Assembly: GCA_965223435.1 (NCBI GenBank)
Contig: CBDCWQ010000023.1
Coordinates: 248,001 to 312,000 of the forward strand
Direction of reading: 5' to 3'
Length of the DNA stretch: 64,000 nt
Source of the DNA: CBDCWQ01 sp965223435
Lineage (GTDB): Bacteria > Myxococcota > Kuafuiibacteriia > Kuafuiibacteriales > Kuafuiibacteriaceae
Part shown: in pieces, positions 35,239-44,751 of the stretch
Position numbering within the stretch: the stretch's first letter is position 1
Layout: the number at the start of each line of letters is the position of its first letter
Position numbers and translations under genes: made by a program
The notes under the pieces: model-generated
The model's input: only the letters and a program-made list of their open reading frames with translations
What the model was told of the DNA's origin: nothing
The model's database searches: none

Positions 35239-35789
35239 GTGCTCGTAGAATAATCCGTCTCAGACTCGCGGCCTCGGGTCATGTTGCCCGACTTGAGGCC
35301 TGCATCCAAAAACGGTGTCAGGATCTGCGAATCGCTTAGGGAAACGTTCTCAAGTTCGATGTCAAAAGCGAGGTTTTGGGCCACGCTGAGGTCGTAGACC
35401 TTGCGGATGGTTTCAACATCCAACGGAATCTGATTTGTCGGATCCCGCGTTGCGATGCGCTCCAAGCAGACCGACCATGGCGCCGAGATTTTGACGAGCA
35501 GAATCGAAACGGACTCGGCGAATGACCGAAGATGTTCCAAGATTTCGGGGCTTGCTCCTGTGGTTTCAACGCTGACGTGGCGATGCGTTTTCAACGCTTC
35601 CAGAAGGGCGGGATGTACGGCTTCGATACCATCCTTGATGCGCACCGGTCGGCCTGCTTTGGCGCAAGCATCATGGTACCTTATCCAGTGTTGCTCGATG
35701 TGTAAGAAGTGAACCCCAATCGCCGACTCCAAAAGTCGCCCAACATAGCTTTTGCCGCTGCCTTTTGGCCCGATCAGCAAGATCAACAT
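35214..35789 (-). CDS. Small P-loop kinase (shikimate kinase-like fold)
   Basis: About 191 residues. A Walker A motif GPKGSGKS opens the protein (about 7-14), followed by a strand-Asp/Glu region (SVETTGASPEILEHL) and VSILLVKISAP, the pattern of small nucleotide or metabolite kinases of the shikimate/gluconate-kinase type. Arg residues in CLERIATRDPTNQIP could form the lid. ATG 35789 is used in preference to 35813 because it puts the first beta strand at the N-terminus. The C-terminal 40 residues are not typical of the fold. It lies 42 bases downstream of the small membrane protein on the same strand. The substrate is unknown. Confidence 0.7.
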   Translation of the reverse strand: MLILLIGPKGSGKSYVGRLLESAIGVHFLHIEQHWIRYHDACAKAGRPVRIKDGIEAVHPALLEALKTHRHVSVETTGASPEILEHLRSFAESVSILLVKISAPWSVCLERIATRDPTNQIPLDVETIRKVYDLSVAQNLAFDIELENVSLSDSQILTPFLDAGLKSGNMTRGRESETDYSTSTYGMDFKD

Positions 35790-35831
35790 CTTGCGAAGTC
35801 TAGGCCCATGCAACCACCGTGCGCAATCGCT

Positions 35832-36011
35832 TCAACGGCCCACAAGCGCAAAGTAAAGCACGTAGAACCAGGAGAGCACTCCGTGGAGCATGGCCCACAA
35901 GATGGACTCGTTTTGGGACCAAGAAATGCAGATGGCAAGTGCGCTCCCAAAAGAAATTCCGCTCTTTGCCACCGATTGCGCGGTGAAGGTTCGAGAAGAG
36001 GTTTGGGCCAT
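35832..36011 (-). CDS. 59-residue two-TM membrane protein
   Basis: ATG 36011 to TGA 35832 encodes 59 residues: a short polar N-terminus (MAQTSSRTFTAQSVAKS) followed by two hydrophobic segments, GISFGSALAICISWS and ILWAMLHGVLSWFYVLYFAL. The segment style (SALAICISWSxNxSILWAxxHG, then SWFYVxYFAL) recalls small conserved membrane proteins found in unrelated bacteria, which supports a real gene despite its length. It starts 87 bases downstream of the giant RHS gene on the same strand and ends 42 bases before the P-loop kinase. Position alone makes it a candidate immunity or export partner for the RHS protein, but the similarity to stand-alone small proteins argues against that. Confidence 0.6.
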   Translation of the reverse strand: MAQTSSRTFTAQSVAKSGISFGSALAICISWSQNESILWAMLHGVLSWFYVLYFALVGR

Positions 36012-36097
36012 GCTTTTCTATCTCGCTGACCGGCTTGATGTGTCAAGGCGGTTCAAAAGGGGCCGTTTGGATGCCATGCGAGGGAGCCGAGGCACCA

Positions 36098-39000
36098 TCA
36101 GTAGCCTTGGATCATGGGTTTTTCGCCATACCACCGGTAACGACGTGCCTGAGTTTCGAGTAAGCTCTGGGCCTGAGAAATCTCTTTGAGCCCCTTGCCC
36201 CATTCTATGAGCTCCGGGCTAAACTCGCCGATCGTCAGACCTGAGGCCACAACCGTGCTCGCCACCGCACCGCCGCCAGCCACCGCGAGATCTCCAATGA
36301 TTGCGCCTACGCTGAGGGATCTTTGCAAAAGGATCCCGGCGTTTTGTGGTGAGGGATTGGCTTGGTAGTCGATCCGTGCACTGAGCAGCTTGAAAGTGGA
36401 GGTAAATCGCTTGAAGAGTCGATTGCCCACCTTCACCGGCTGTATGTACTCTCCCGTTTTCTTGATCAGCTTGGCTCGAGCTTTTTTCAAGAGTGCTTTT
36501 GTACTCTTGATGGTTCCGTTTTCTTCTCGTTGGGCGTTGTGGCGATGGACGGTTGTTCCGATGCTAAAACCATTCATGAACTTTCCGCCACCAACCTTCG
36601 CTGCGGTGCCTGAAGCCGCCCCCACCACCATGGTAGACAGGAACTTACTATCCCTCAGCGCCGGCGGCAGCCTATTGATCCCCAAGTGTCCGACGAGACT
36701 GGCGGTCGCTCCGGCGATGGCCCCGGTCGAGAAACTGCCCTGGCCGCTCACCTCGTTGTAGGCGCCCTGCCAAACACCATGCGCGGTCGCTCTGGCGAGC
36801 TCAACGGTCAGCGCGCTCGACGATTGGGCAAATGCACTGTCGATTCCGGTTCCTATTCCGTAGGTTATTGCGGTTGTGCCCCAGGCGATGGCAAGGTTCG
36901 TGAACGCCAGTCCAACGTCTCCGGTGGCATCAAGCGTGTTCACAAAATCACGAATCGACATGTATATGGCTACGTATGTACTCACGACCTGAATCGCTTC
37001 AATGACTGCAGCAATAAACAAAGCGGTTGCGCCGAGCGCGCTATAGCCACTCGGATCGGTGAGCGTCAGCGGGCGGTTGAGAACGTAGCTATAGCGGTTG
37101 TGGTTCTGAAGATCGAGTTCTTCGGCCACAAAGGGATCTGCACTCAAAAATCGACCAATGGTGGGATCGTAAACTCGACCATTAAGGTGGATCAACTCAT
37201 GGGCGTCCAGCATTTCTTGCCCCGTAAAACCTCTGTCCATGGAGAACGAAGATGTGTCCGAGGCCAGTGCGAAAGGCTGACCGGTCTTGGGGTCGCGGCG
37301 CTTGCCCCACGCGTCATAGTCATACCGCATGGCGACCGTTCCATCGGTTTCCACAAGCTTCGTAATGGTTCCGATGTGATCCTTCAGGAAGTATTGTTTG
37401 GTTCTTGACGAACCTTTGCTGTCAATATTTACAGCGCCGATCAACCCGTCTGGGCCCGATACGAAGATGCGCCCCATGTGGCTTGTCTTTTGAGCTTGAC
37501 AGAACTGGCTTTCGCGCACCTCGCAAATGCCTTCAGAAACTTCTACAACTTCGAACTCAGGCTCGAAATAGGTCTTGTTTGTCTCTCGATAAGCCCATTT
37601 CTCTTTGGCGACTGGCGCTTCTAGGTCTTCAATTCTTTCGTTGCGAACACTCTTGATTCGGCGATCTTGAGCGTCGTATTCGAAGGAACTTTGAGTTGTT
37701 TCGTTTCCCATCCAAAGAACCTTTGAAAACGAGCTCCAGACAAGGGACTCTTCTCCCCGAATCACCATTTGACCGTTTTTGTTGTACAGAGACCTTTGGC
37801 TGCCCGCTTGAACAACTGCGTGGGGAAATCGATGCAACTGATTCGAGTCTTTGTGCCCGTAGAAGTAGTCTCCTACGTCGCTCTTGTGGCTGATGTTGCC
37901 AGAACCATCGTAACGAACCAAGACCGATTGGTTTCCCATGCGGCTCTCGGTGAGGCGGTTCAGTTCGTCGTAAGAAAACGCCTCATCCCTTCGTTCTGTT
38001 CTTAGAAAGTTTCGTCGCATGACTAGGCTGCCAAGGCTGTCGTAAACATATTGATTGTCCTGAATAAGCGTTCCCGCCGGCTCATCTTGTAGCGCGGACA
38101 ACCTCGTCGACTTGATCGAGGTCAAGAGCTTTGATTTGTGATGATAGCGCTTTTCTACCGAAATGCCTGATCCATTGACATCGACGCTTGCCCCTACTCG
38201 ATAATGGGTGGGCCGGTCCATGGCATCGTATCCGAGGGGTGTGGCGAGCGTGAACGCCCCATTCGACTTGCGAGCATCAAACCACACATGGCCATCCTGA
38301 TCCTGGATACTCACGAGTTGGCCTGAGACGCTCAGCTTTCGTTTCAGGTTAAGGAACTCGACGCTCTGGCCGGCGCTTTCAAGCTCGTAACTTTCGCTGG
38401 TCGTACGACCGTATTGATCGTACTCCACGTTCTTTTTTGCCAAGAGGCCTTCGATGGCCTGCTGGGTAGACGTGACCCGACCGAATTGGTCGTAGTAGAA
38501 CGACCGGCCATCATCGGATAGGGACGTGCCTTGCTCGAACAACAGCCCTCCGACGTAGCCCGCCTGCCCACTTCGTTGGTCGTAAATCCACGTGCTGACC
38601 CCTTCGGGCGCCGTACGGTGTGTAAGTCGACCGAGGGGGTCATATTCCAACGACGTCGTATCACCGGTGGCGTTGGTCACCGAGGTCATTTCTCCAGCTG
38701 CGTTGTGTACGTAGCTACGAAATCCGAGGTTTGGATCATCTACCGAGGACCGATTTCCGCGATCGTCATAACCGTATTGCGTCGGTCTGCCGAGCTTGCC
38801 GTCGGTTGTGGGCTGCGTTCGAATCAGGTTTCCGAAACCATCGTACCAAAATGAGATCGACTGACCGAGCTGATCAATAGATTGAATGACTCGACCTCGG
38901 GCATCGATGATACTCGTTGAAACGCGAGGCTTGATGGTTGCTTCGACGGGCGTCTTGATGAGCGTCGTTTTTCGGCCGTCGTAGACGGTTTCTACCTGAA

Positions 39001-42000
39001 CCCCACTGGGTTCCGTGGCGCGAATGACACGTCCGAGGGCATCGTACTCGAGTCGCCGCGAGAGCGGTCTTTCGTCTTGGAAGCCATTGTATGGAAGAAA
39101 GCTCAGAACGGGTCGCCCGTACGCATCGTATCGAGTATCGGAAATCGTCGAGTCCGCCAAACTCTTGACGGTCAGCGTGCGAAGTTCGCGACCGAGCCGA
39201 TCATAAAACTTGAAAACGCTTGGCTGACCGGTCTGTTCCACAACTTCTTTGTACACCGCGTTCCTCAAGACAAGGTCATCGGTGGGTGGAGTGATGACCT
39301 CCCATCGCGTGCGCATCTGTTGACTCCGAGCCTCGACCGAGGCGCTCAAGCGGCCAAAGGGGTCGTATGCGTGCGTGGTTGAGACTGCATTTTCAGAAAC
39401 GGTGTCAGGGCAGGATGCGTTGAGTCCTTGCACAGACATCTCGTTGGCACCCACCAAGCGAGAGACTTTGCCAAATCTTGGGTCGTGCTCTCGATAGATC
39501 ATATGCCCTAAGGCGTTTGTGCGGCACTTTTCGAATCGACCCCGATCGTCATAGAAGCTCATGGACTCACGGCGATCTAGGCCGTCGCCCCAGATACTCT
39601 TCTTCGTGACGTTTCCGAACACGTCATAGCTATGGTGAGTCGTCAGGCGAGGAAATGCTTCTTGGGTCTGGCTTTCTACCAAACCTTCTTCATTGTAGGT
39701 GAAGACGGTTGTACGCGAAGCCTCTTCGATGCCTTCGCCCGAAACGATGATGGTTGACTTGAGCAGCCTACCCAGTCTTATCCATTGTTGTCTCTGGGAG
39801 AACTCGTTTCGGATATCCTGCCTTTGCTGGGTCGGAAGTCCTTCGTCCCAGGTCGTGACCAATCGAATGTTGTTGCCAAATTGGTCAAAGGTGTTGGTGG
39901 TACGAACCGTGTCGTAGGGCGAGGGAGAATCGTCGGCGGTTTTCTCTGGAGCACTACACGAGGGGCCTTTTCCCAGTTCCCACGTTTCTTCGCGCGAAGA
40001 CGCTATGTAGGGAAAGCTTGTTGTTAATGTGGGAACAACTTCACCACAGAAAAATCGAACGTGATAGTCTTCGCAGGATCGATCGGCTTGATCTTGCCAT
40101 TTGCACACCAATCCTTCCGTCGGGTTGCAAATGGCAATATCTCCACTGTCATGCCAAGCGCGCTTATCTGTGGTGGCGCAATGAATCTTCAATGGGTTCT
40201 CGCATTCGATTGAGCCATCTTTATAGTGGAGCGCGGTGGTTTCGTAGTCACCAGATCCAGATGGATCATCGCGGTCGAGCCACGGTGTCCAAGTTCCGAC
40301 CGTTACATTTCGAAAATTGGTTCCGAAGTCGCCGGTGACATTCGTTCTTCTCTTGAGAAGCTGGCCATCCGTATCCTCGGGTCCATTGTGAAGACAGGTG
40401 TTCTTCTCGAGGCTGGTGCCAATATGTGGAAAAGTTTGAGAGAGTGTTTCGTGGACTGACAAGTTGCGACGAACATCGTAGGATTCAAAGATCTGAAATC
40501 CAAGAAACCCTCTAACCATTCGGTCCACCCGCGCATGCGCATAGGTGTACAGAACATCGTTCAGCGCATGGGGTGGCGACAAACCCGTGTCCTCAGAGAC
40601 TTTGGATACGACGATCATCGATGACTGTACGTCTGCAAGGGGATATTCTGCGCCCCGTCCTTTGATGTACACCGGCGCTTCCTCGCCCGAGGCAGGATCG
40701 ACGTTTGTGGCTCTCCGATAAGAGATCTCCGAGACTCTTCCTATGCCATTTTCGATTTTTGTTACCCGATCGATGTTCACCTCGTCGAGTGCCGTTCGGC
40801 GCCAGTCACCGTCGACGATGCGCCCATGGTTGTCTCCAGGCGCTGTGATGACGTCCGTGCGGGAGTCTCCGTTAAAGTCTCCTGTTGCCTGGATGAGATG
40901 CCCGCCAGACAGGGGAAACTGTAGCCGTTCGAAGACCAGGGAGTGGGGAGTCATTCTTCGATACATCCATGCGCCGGCGCTGCTCCCGATTCGTTTGTCG
41001 AAGGGCTTGTTCAGCAAGAGAACGTCCGCGCTTCCATCGCCGTTGAAATCTGCCGAAGATGCTACGATGGGGTAATAGATTCTGGCACCAAAAAGACCAC
41101 CTTTTATGTTGGTTTTGTACCTTTGAAAAGTGCCGTCTCCGGTCGAAAGAAGCACCTGAGCGAGTTTCGAAATGCGCCCCTCTGGGTTGAAAAAATTGTC
41201 AGACTGCTCTGCAAGCAAGAGATCGGTCAAGCCGTCCCCGTTGAAGTCTGCGGCCGACTGCACCCGACCATATTTCCAATCCAAGAGCCGTAAATCCTCC
41301 GTCAGGGTGAATCTGCCTTTTCCGTCTCCAGCAAGGGTCAATATCTGAACCCGAAACTCGTCCCCGTCTTTGTGTTTGGTATCGAGGTCCAAGATCAGCT
41401 CGAAGATGAGATCTGCGTTTCTATCACCATTGATTTCGCCTACAAAAAATTGCATCAGCCGTAGCCCGTACTGATTCGCAAACTGATCCGTGGCTCGAAA
41501 CGCTCGCCGAACGTTGTCTGTCATGCGAACGTCTCGAAAAGTCCACGAAGTCTGACTCATTCGAAACTCAGAGGGCTCGGAGAACAGGATGCAGTTCGTG
41601 AAAAGGATGTCGGTTGCACCGTCGCCATTGAAGTCGGCGGAGCCCCGAATCTTGCCACATTTTTGAGGCCATAGGACGTTGTTTGTTTCGCGGTATAGTT
41701 TACGAGTAAAGGTTCCGCCGGGCTCCGCCGCATAGATATAGTGAGAACCGTAGGTGCCACGGGATTCTCGGAACGGTGTGTCCCTGGTCGTGTCTACGCA
41801 GGCCACCATGAAATCGCTTAAACCGTCACCATTGAAATCGCCGACCACGATCACCTTCTTTGGGCCAGAACTGCATGTGTGCATCTCGATTCCCGCGGGT
41901 GCGCCGACATGATTGTTGGTCGACAAATGCGTGATCAGATCCTTGGTGTCACCCGGAATACGTCCCTTGGTATCTGCGGGTCCAGTGATAAAATCTGCTC

Positions 42001-43258
42001 TGCCGTCGCCGTCGAAGTCGCCGGTTGCGTGGACGCCATGAGGTATGCTGTTGGTTGCCGAGCCGAGTTTCTTGAGGGGCGTGAGTCTCCCCTGAGGGGG
42101 TACGAGTGTGTTGCCGCTGCGCCACTCGAAACGGGTCGGCTTCAGGGACGTTCGCACGCCGTCGGCGCTCGTCTCTCCCGAAACGTGCCGCACCGATACG
42201 AGCTGGCTGACGCCCGTCACTGGGCTCTGTTTGTACGTGAATCGATACTCGTGAACGACCTCGTCATTGAGCTTCACCACGATTCGGCTCAGTCTCTTGC
42301 TTAAGGTTGTTAAGACACCTGCGCTGTACTTGTGGGACACATCTGGCCTCGGCTCGTATATGAACTCCAAGGCGTTATCAGGCTCGATGCCCATCGATTC
42401 GTGTCCGGTATAGCGGATTCGGCGAATATGTTGCTCGCCCCGTTCTGCCGAAGTCTCATAGTCGAAGACCATGTAGTTTCCCAAAGTGTCGCTGACCCTA
42501 TCCAGTTCCCACAAAAGTGTGGGTGTTTCGGGCCCAGGAAATCTGGATTCCTCGGTGCTCCCAAAGCTCATGATGAGACCACTTTTGGTCGCTGCTGAAA
42601 ATGAGTTGTCGTTGAGCGTAATGCGAACAAAACTGTCGATTTCCGTTTGATACACGGACCCGGGTGACCAATAGGGTCTTGTCACCGCACGAAGTCTCTG
42701 ACCGTTCAGGCTTAGCCGATCATAATTGTCAAAATCGACGGGATCTCGTATGTCATCATGAAACAGGGTGGATGGGGTCCGAAAGATGGCAGAAAGTCCA
42801 TCGATGGACCAGCCGGTCCCGAGGATTCCGTTTTGCTCTGACCGGCTGTCATAGCGAAGTTTCAGTTCCGGCTGCACGCCGCCCGTTCCGGGTGGAAGGT
42901 CCACTTCGATGGCATACGAGGCGGCCCCAAAGTTGTTCACACTTACTTGACCAGGAAGAGAGCCCACAACTTCACGAAAGGTCTCCTCCGCCGCGGGATC
43001 ATCAGCGAAATTGCTGTCCTGCTGGCTTTCGGTTCTTTGAGGAGATGGATGGTCGGATGGTCTACAGGCCAGGCCCAAAGTCGCGAAGGCGAGTGTGATG
43101 CAGAACACGTCTCGAGCCACAAAGCCACTCAATGGGGTCTTGGTTGGCAGAGGTTGGGTCAACGGCCCACTCCACTGAGACGGGGCACCCTTGTGGCGGT
43201 CAGGCAACGATGTTCGTTTTCGGGACCTTTGCTTCGATTGGGGAATGTGTTGGATCAT
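36098..43258 (-). CDS. Giant SpvB/FG-GAP/RHS-repeat lipoprotein
   Basis: A 2386-residue exported protein. A long n-region and signal end in FATLGLAC (lipobox near residue 64). Residues about 90-400 match the SpvB/TcB N-terminal domain (VNNFGAASYAIEVDLPPGTG, LKLRYDSRS). From about 410 to 900 there are six or more FG-GAP/VCBS motifs (DFNGDGLSDF, DFNGDGATDI, DFNGDGLTDL). About 1200-2020 are YD/RHS repeats, closed by the RHS core signature LNGRVYDPTIGRFLSADP (2025-2042). The variable tip (2065-2386) begins with hydrophobic helices and carries no toxin motif I recognise. RHS proteins form a shell around their C-terminal tip, which is often a toxin. ATG 43258 has AGGAGAG just upstream. The promoter should lie in 43259-43647. 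Confidence 0.88.
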   Translation of the reverse strand: MIQHIPQSKQRSRKRTSLPDRHKGAPSQWSGPLTQPLPTKTPLSGFVARDVFCITLAFATLGLACRPSDHPSPQRTESQQDSNFADDPAAEETFREVVGSLPGQVSVNNFGAASYAIEVDLPPGTGGVQPELKLRYDSRSEQNGILGTGWSIDGLSAIFRTPSTLFHDDIRDPVDFDNYDRLSLNGQRLRAVTRPYWSPGSVYQTEIDSFVRITLNDNSFSAATKSGLIMSFGSTEESRFPGPETPTLLWELDRVSDTLGNYMVFDYETSAERGEQHIRRIRYTGHESMGIEPDNALEFIYEPRPDVSHKYSAGVLTTLSKRLSRIVVKLNDEVVHEYRFTYKQSPVTGVSQLVSVRHVSGETSADGVRTSLKPTRFEWRSGNTLVPPQGRLTPLKKLGSATNSIPHGVHATGDFDGDGRADFITGPADTKGRIPGDTKDLITHLSTNNHVGAPAGIEMHTCSSGPKKVIVVGDFNGDGLSDFMVACVDTTRDTPFRESRGTYGSHYIYAAEPGGTFTRKLYRETNNVLWPQKCGKIRGSADFNGDGATDILFTNCILFSEPSEFRMSQTSWTFRDVRMTDNVRRAFRATDQFANQYGLRLMQFFVGEINGDRNADLIFELILDLDTKHKDGDEFRVQILTLAGDGKGRFTLTEDLRLLDWKYGRVQSAADFNGDGLTDLLLAEQSDNFFNPEGRISKLAQVLLSTGDGTFQRYKTNIKGGLFGARIYYPIVASSADFNGDGSADVLLLNKPFDKRIGSSAGAWMYRRMTPHSLVFERLQFPLSGGHLIQATGDFNGDSRTDVITAPGDNHGRIVDGDWRRTALDEVNIDRVTKIENGIGRVSEISYRRATNVDPASGEEAPVYIKGRGAEYPLADVQSSMIVVSKVSEDTGLSPPHALNDVLYTYAHARVDRMVRGFLGFQIFESYDVRRNLSVHETLSQTFPHIGTSLEKNTCLHNGPEDTDGQLLKRRTNVTGDFGTNFRNVTVGTWTPWLDRDDPSGSGDYETTALHYKDGSIECENPLKIHCATTDKRAWHDSGDIAICNPTEGLVCKWQDQADRSCEDYHVRFFCGEVVPTLTTSFPYIASSREETWELGKGPSCSAPEKTADDSPSPYDTVRTTNTFDQFGNNIRLVTTWDEGLPTQQRQDIRNEFSQRQQWIRLGRLLKSTIIVSGEGIEEASRTTVFTYNEEGLVESQTQEAFPRLTTHHSYDVFGNVTKKSIWGDGLDRRESMSFYDDRGRFEKCRTNALGHMIYREHDPRFGKVSRLVGANEMSVQGLNASCPDTVSENAVSTTHAYDPFGRLSASVEARSQQMRTRWEVITPPTDDLVLRNAVYKEVVEQTGQPSVFKFYDRLGRELRTLTVKSLADSTISDTRYDAYGRPVLSFLPYNGFQDERPLSRRLEYDALGRVIRATEPSGVQVETVYDGRKTTLIKTPVEATIKPRVSTSIIDARGRVIQSIDQLGQSISFWYDGFGNLIRTQPTTDGKLGRPTQYGYDDRGNRSSVDDPNLGFRSYVHNAAGEMTSVTNATGDTTSLEYDPLGRLTHRTAPEGVSTWIYDQRSGQAGYVGGLLFEQGTSLSDDGRSFYYDQFGRVTSTQQAIEGLLAKKNVEYDQYGRTTSESYELESAGQSVEFLNLKRKLSVSGQLVSIQDQDGHVWFDARKSNGAFTLATPLGYDAMDRPTHYRVGASVDVNGSGISVEKRYHHKSKLLTSIKSTRLSALQDEPAGTLIQDNQYVYDSLGSLVMRRNFLRTERRDEAFSYDELNRLTESRMGNQSVLVRYDGSGNISHKSDVGDYFYGHKDSNQLHRFPHAVVQAGSQRSLYNKNGQMVIRGEESLVWSSFSKVLWMGNETTQSSFEYDAQDRRIKSVRNERIEDLEAPVAKEKWAYRETNKTYFEPEFEVVEVSEGICEVRESQFCQAQKTSHMGRIFVSGPDGLIGAVNIDSKGSSRTKQYFLKDHIGTITKLVETDGTVAMRYDYDAWGKRRDPKTGQPFALASDTSSFSMDRGFTGQEMLDAHELIHLNGRVYDPTIGRFLSADPFVAEELDLQNHNRYSYVLNRPLTLTDPSGYSALGATALFIAAVIEAIQVVSTYVAIYMSIRDFVNTLDATGDVGLAFTNLAIAWGTTAITYGIGTGIDSAFAQSSSALTVELARATAHGVWQGAYNEVSGQGSFSTGAIAGATASLVGHLGINRLPPALRDSKFLSTMVVGAASGTAAKVGGGKFMNGFSIGTTVHRHNAQREENGTIKSTKALLKKARAKLIKKTGEYIQPVKVGNRLFKRFTSTFKLLSARIDYQANPSPQNAGILLQRSLSVGAIIGDLAVAGGGAVASTVVASGLTIGEFSPELIEWGKGLKEISQAQSLLETQARRYRWYGEKPMIQGY

Positions 43259-43647
43259 TTAGGCTGCTCTCCTGAAGCTGGTTTGCTTTGGCGTGAACGC
43301 AAGGCGCGCGTGGCACAGGCCATTTCAAGATCTGTACCAGTGACCATGGCGCACAAAGTCGAGCGTTTCGGCGGAACACGACCTGGTGTTTTGCCCACCG
43401 GTGTCCTGGATAAGGCTCAAGGTGTATTGTCGAGGGCACACTCCAACCCACAAAGGCTCCGGAGTAGAAACTGTGTGGGGGCTTCTTTGGACGCGCCCGC
43501 AAAATCCGCGGCCCGGTTCCAAAGAAACGAAAGGGTCTCAAAAAAATTATATGCGCAATTGATATTGCGTACGGGTTGTCTCCCAAAAGGGGCGCTGGAT
43601 TGGCAGCCGCCCAAAGGGGGAATAGCCCCCAGGAAGAAGAGAAACCA
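43259..43647. other. Divergent intergenic region with an inverted repeat
   Basis: A 389-base gap between the RHS gene (minus) and a lipoprotein gene (plus). It contains an inverted repeat CGCAAT-TGAT-ATTGCG (43554-43569) next to an A/T-rich stretch (43540-43553), a plausible operator/promoter for the plus-strand gene. No small gene is recognised. Confidence 0.45.
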
Positions 43648-44709
43648 GTGAACCAGATCAAAAAAAGCTTAGTACTCCCATTGGCTCTATCCGTGACCGG
43701 CATCACCAGCGTTGGCTGTGGCGGTGAAGACACGGAGCAAGGGGCCGGAAGACTTTCCGTGTCGATTGCCGCGTTGACGCCGGCCAATCTTCTCAGTCGC
43801 GTTGCCATTGAAATACAGCCGGCTGGAATTCTGACCGATCTCACATTCGATCAAGCGTCCGGCACTTTTTCCGGGCAATTGGCGGTGCCCGCGGGCGAGC
43901 AAACGATTTCCGCCCAGGCATTCGCTGGGCCCCACGTGTTGGCCGGTGAGGGCACTGTGGTTGCGAATGTACAGAGCGGCATAGAAACAAACGTGTTTTT
44001 GCGCATCCTGGATGTAACCGGAAGACTCCCCCTACCGGACAACGGACCGGTTATTCTTTCCTTGGTCGCGAACCCGCAAACCACGGTGGTCGGCGAGTTG
44101 GGAGAATTGAGTATTCACGCCGTCGATCCCGACGGAGATGTGGTTGGCTATCGGTGGGACTACAATTGCGTGAACGTAGGTATGAGCTCGAGAACAACGC
44201 AGACCACCACGTGGAGCGCTTCACAACCCGGCGCATGCATCATCACCGGCGTCGCCGAGTCCAATGGCTTGGAAGACCAAGTGAGCATCATTGTAGAAAC
44301 GGTGGAGGCGCCCGTTGGGACCCCAGAAAACGTATCCATCGCTACGGAATATGTTCCGCAGCCGAGCATCTTGGGGCTCTCTATCATGGAAGACACGACG
44401 TTTCGCATTGGCTACTGTGCGTTTGACCGCGACGAAAGCGGGAACGCGGGTTGTTCATCCCCATCACTGACCGCTGGTTCGACCAAGCTCCTGCGCGTCT
44501 TTCACAACGACCCCATTGGTACGCTCACGGTGACCGATGACTGTGGCGGCCAGGTTCAGCTCCTGGCAAACCCCAATACCACGGAAACCCAATTTGAGTG
44601 GACCATCGCAGCGAGCACCAGCGGTTTTTGCTCCCTCAGGGTGGCCGCCGAAAATCACGGCCTCCAAGACGAGTGGAGCCTACCCGTGAGAATTCTCACC
44701 GCCGAATAA
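43648..44709 (+). CDS. Lipoprotein with PKD/Ig-like domain
   Basis: About 353 residues from GTG 43648, chosen because AGGAAGAAGAG lies just upstream and it yields a normal signal peptide ending in TSVGC (the longer frame from 43576 lacks a ribosome binding site). After the lipid-anchored Cys comes a beta-rich domain (about 30-130), then a PKD-like domain (LSIHAVDPDGDVVGYRWDYN, about 150-225) and a C-terminal Cys-containing domain of similar length. PKD/Ig modules usually mediate contacts at the cell surface. The gene converges on the metalloprotease gene with 42 bases between stops. Confidence 0.7.
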   Translation: MNQIKKSLVLPLALSVTGITSVGCGGEDTEQGAGRLSVSIAALTPANLLSRVAIEIQPAGILTDLTFDQASGTFSGQLAVPAGEQTISAQAFAGPHVLAGEGTVVANVQSGIETNVFLRILDVTGRLPLPDNGPVILSLVANPQTTVVGELGELSIHAVDPDGDVVGYRWDYNCVNVGMSSRTTQTTTWSASQPGACIITGVAESNGLEDQVSIIVETVEAPVGTPENVSIATEYVPQPSILGLSIMEDTTFRIGYCAFDRDESGNAGCSSPSLTAGSTKLLRVFHNDPIGTLTVTDDCGGQVQLLANPNTTETQFEWTIAASTSGFCSLRVAAENHGLQDEWSLPVRILTAE

Positions 44710-44751
44710 TGGCTTCTCGCTGGCTGCTCCCGCCTTCAACGACCAAGGCGG

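Noticed and set aside
35783..36189. Plus-strand frames across the small membrane protein
   Set aside because: They show no signal, family match or ribosome binding site, and the minus-strand 59-residue frame explains the region better.
42947..43651. 234-codon plus-strand frame running into the lipoprotein gene at 43648
   Set aside because: Its first part is antisense to the RHS signal region and it has no family resemblance; it is out of frame with the GTG 43648 lipoprotein.
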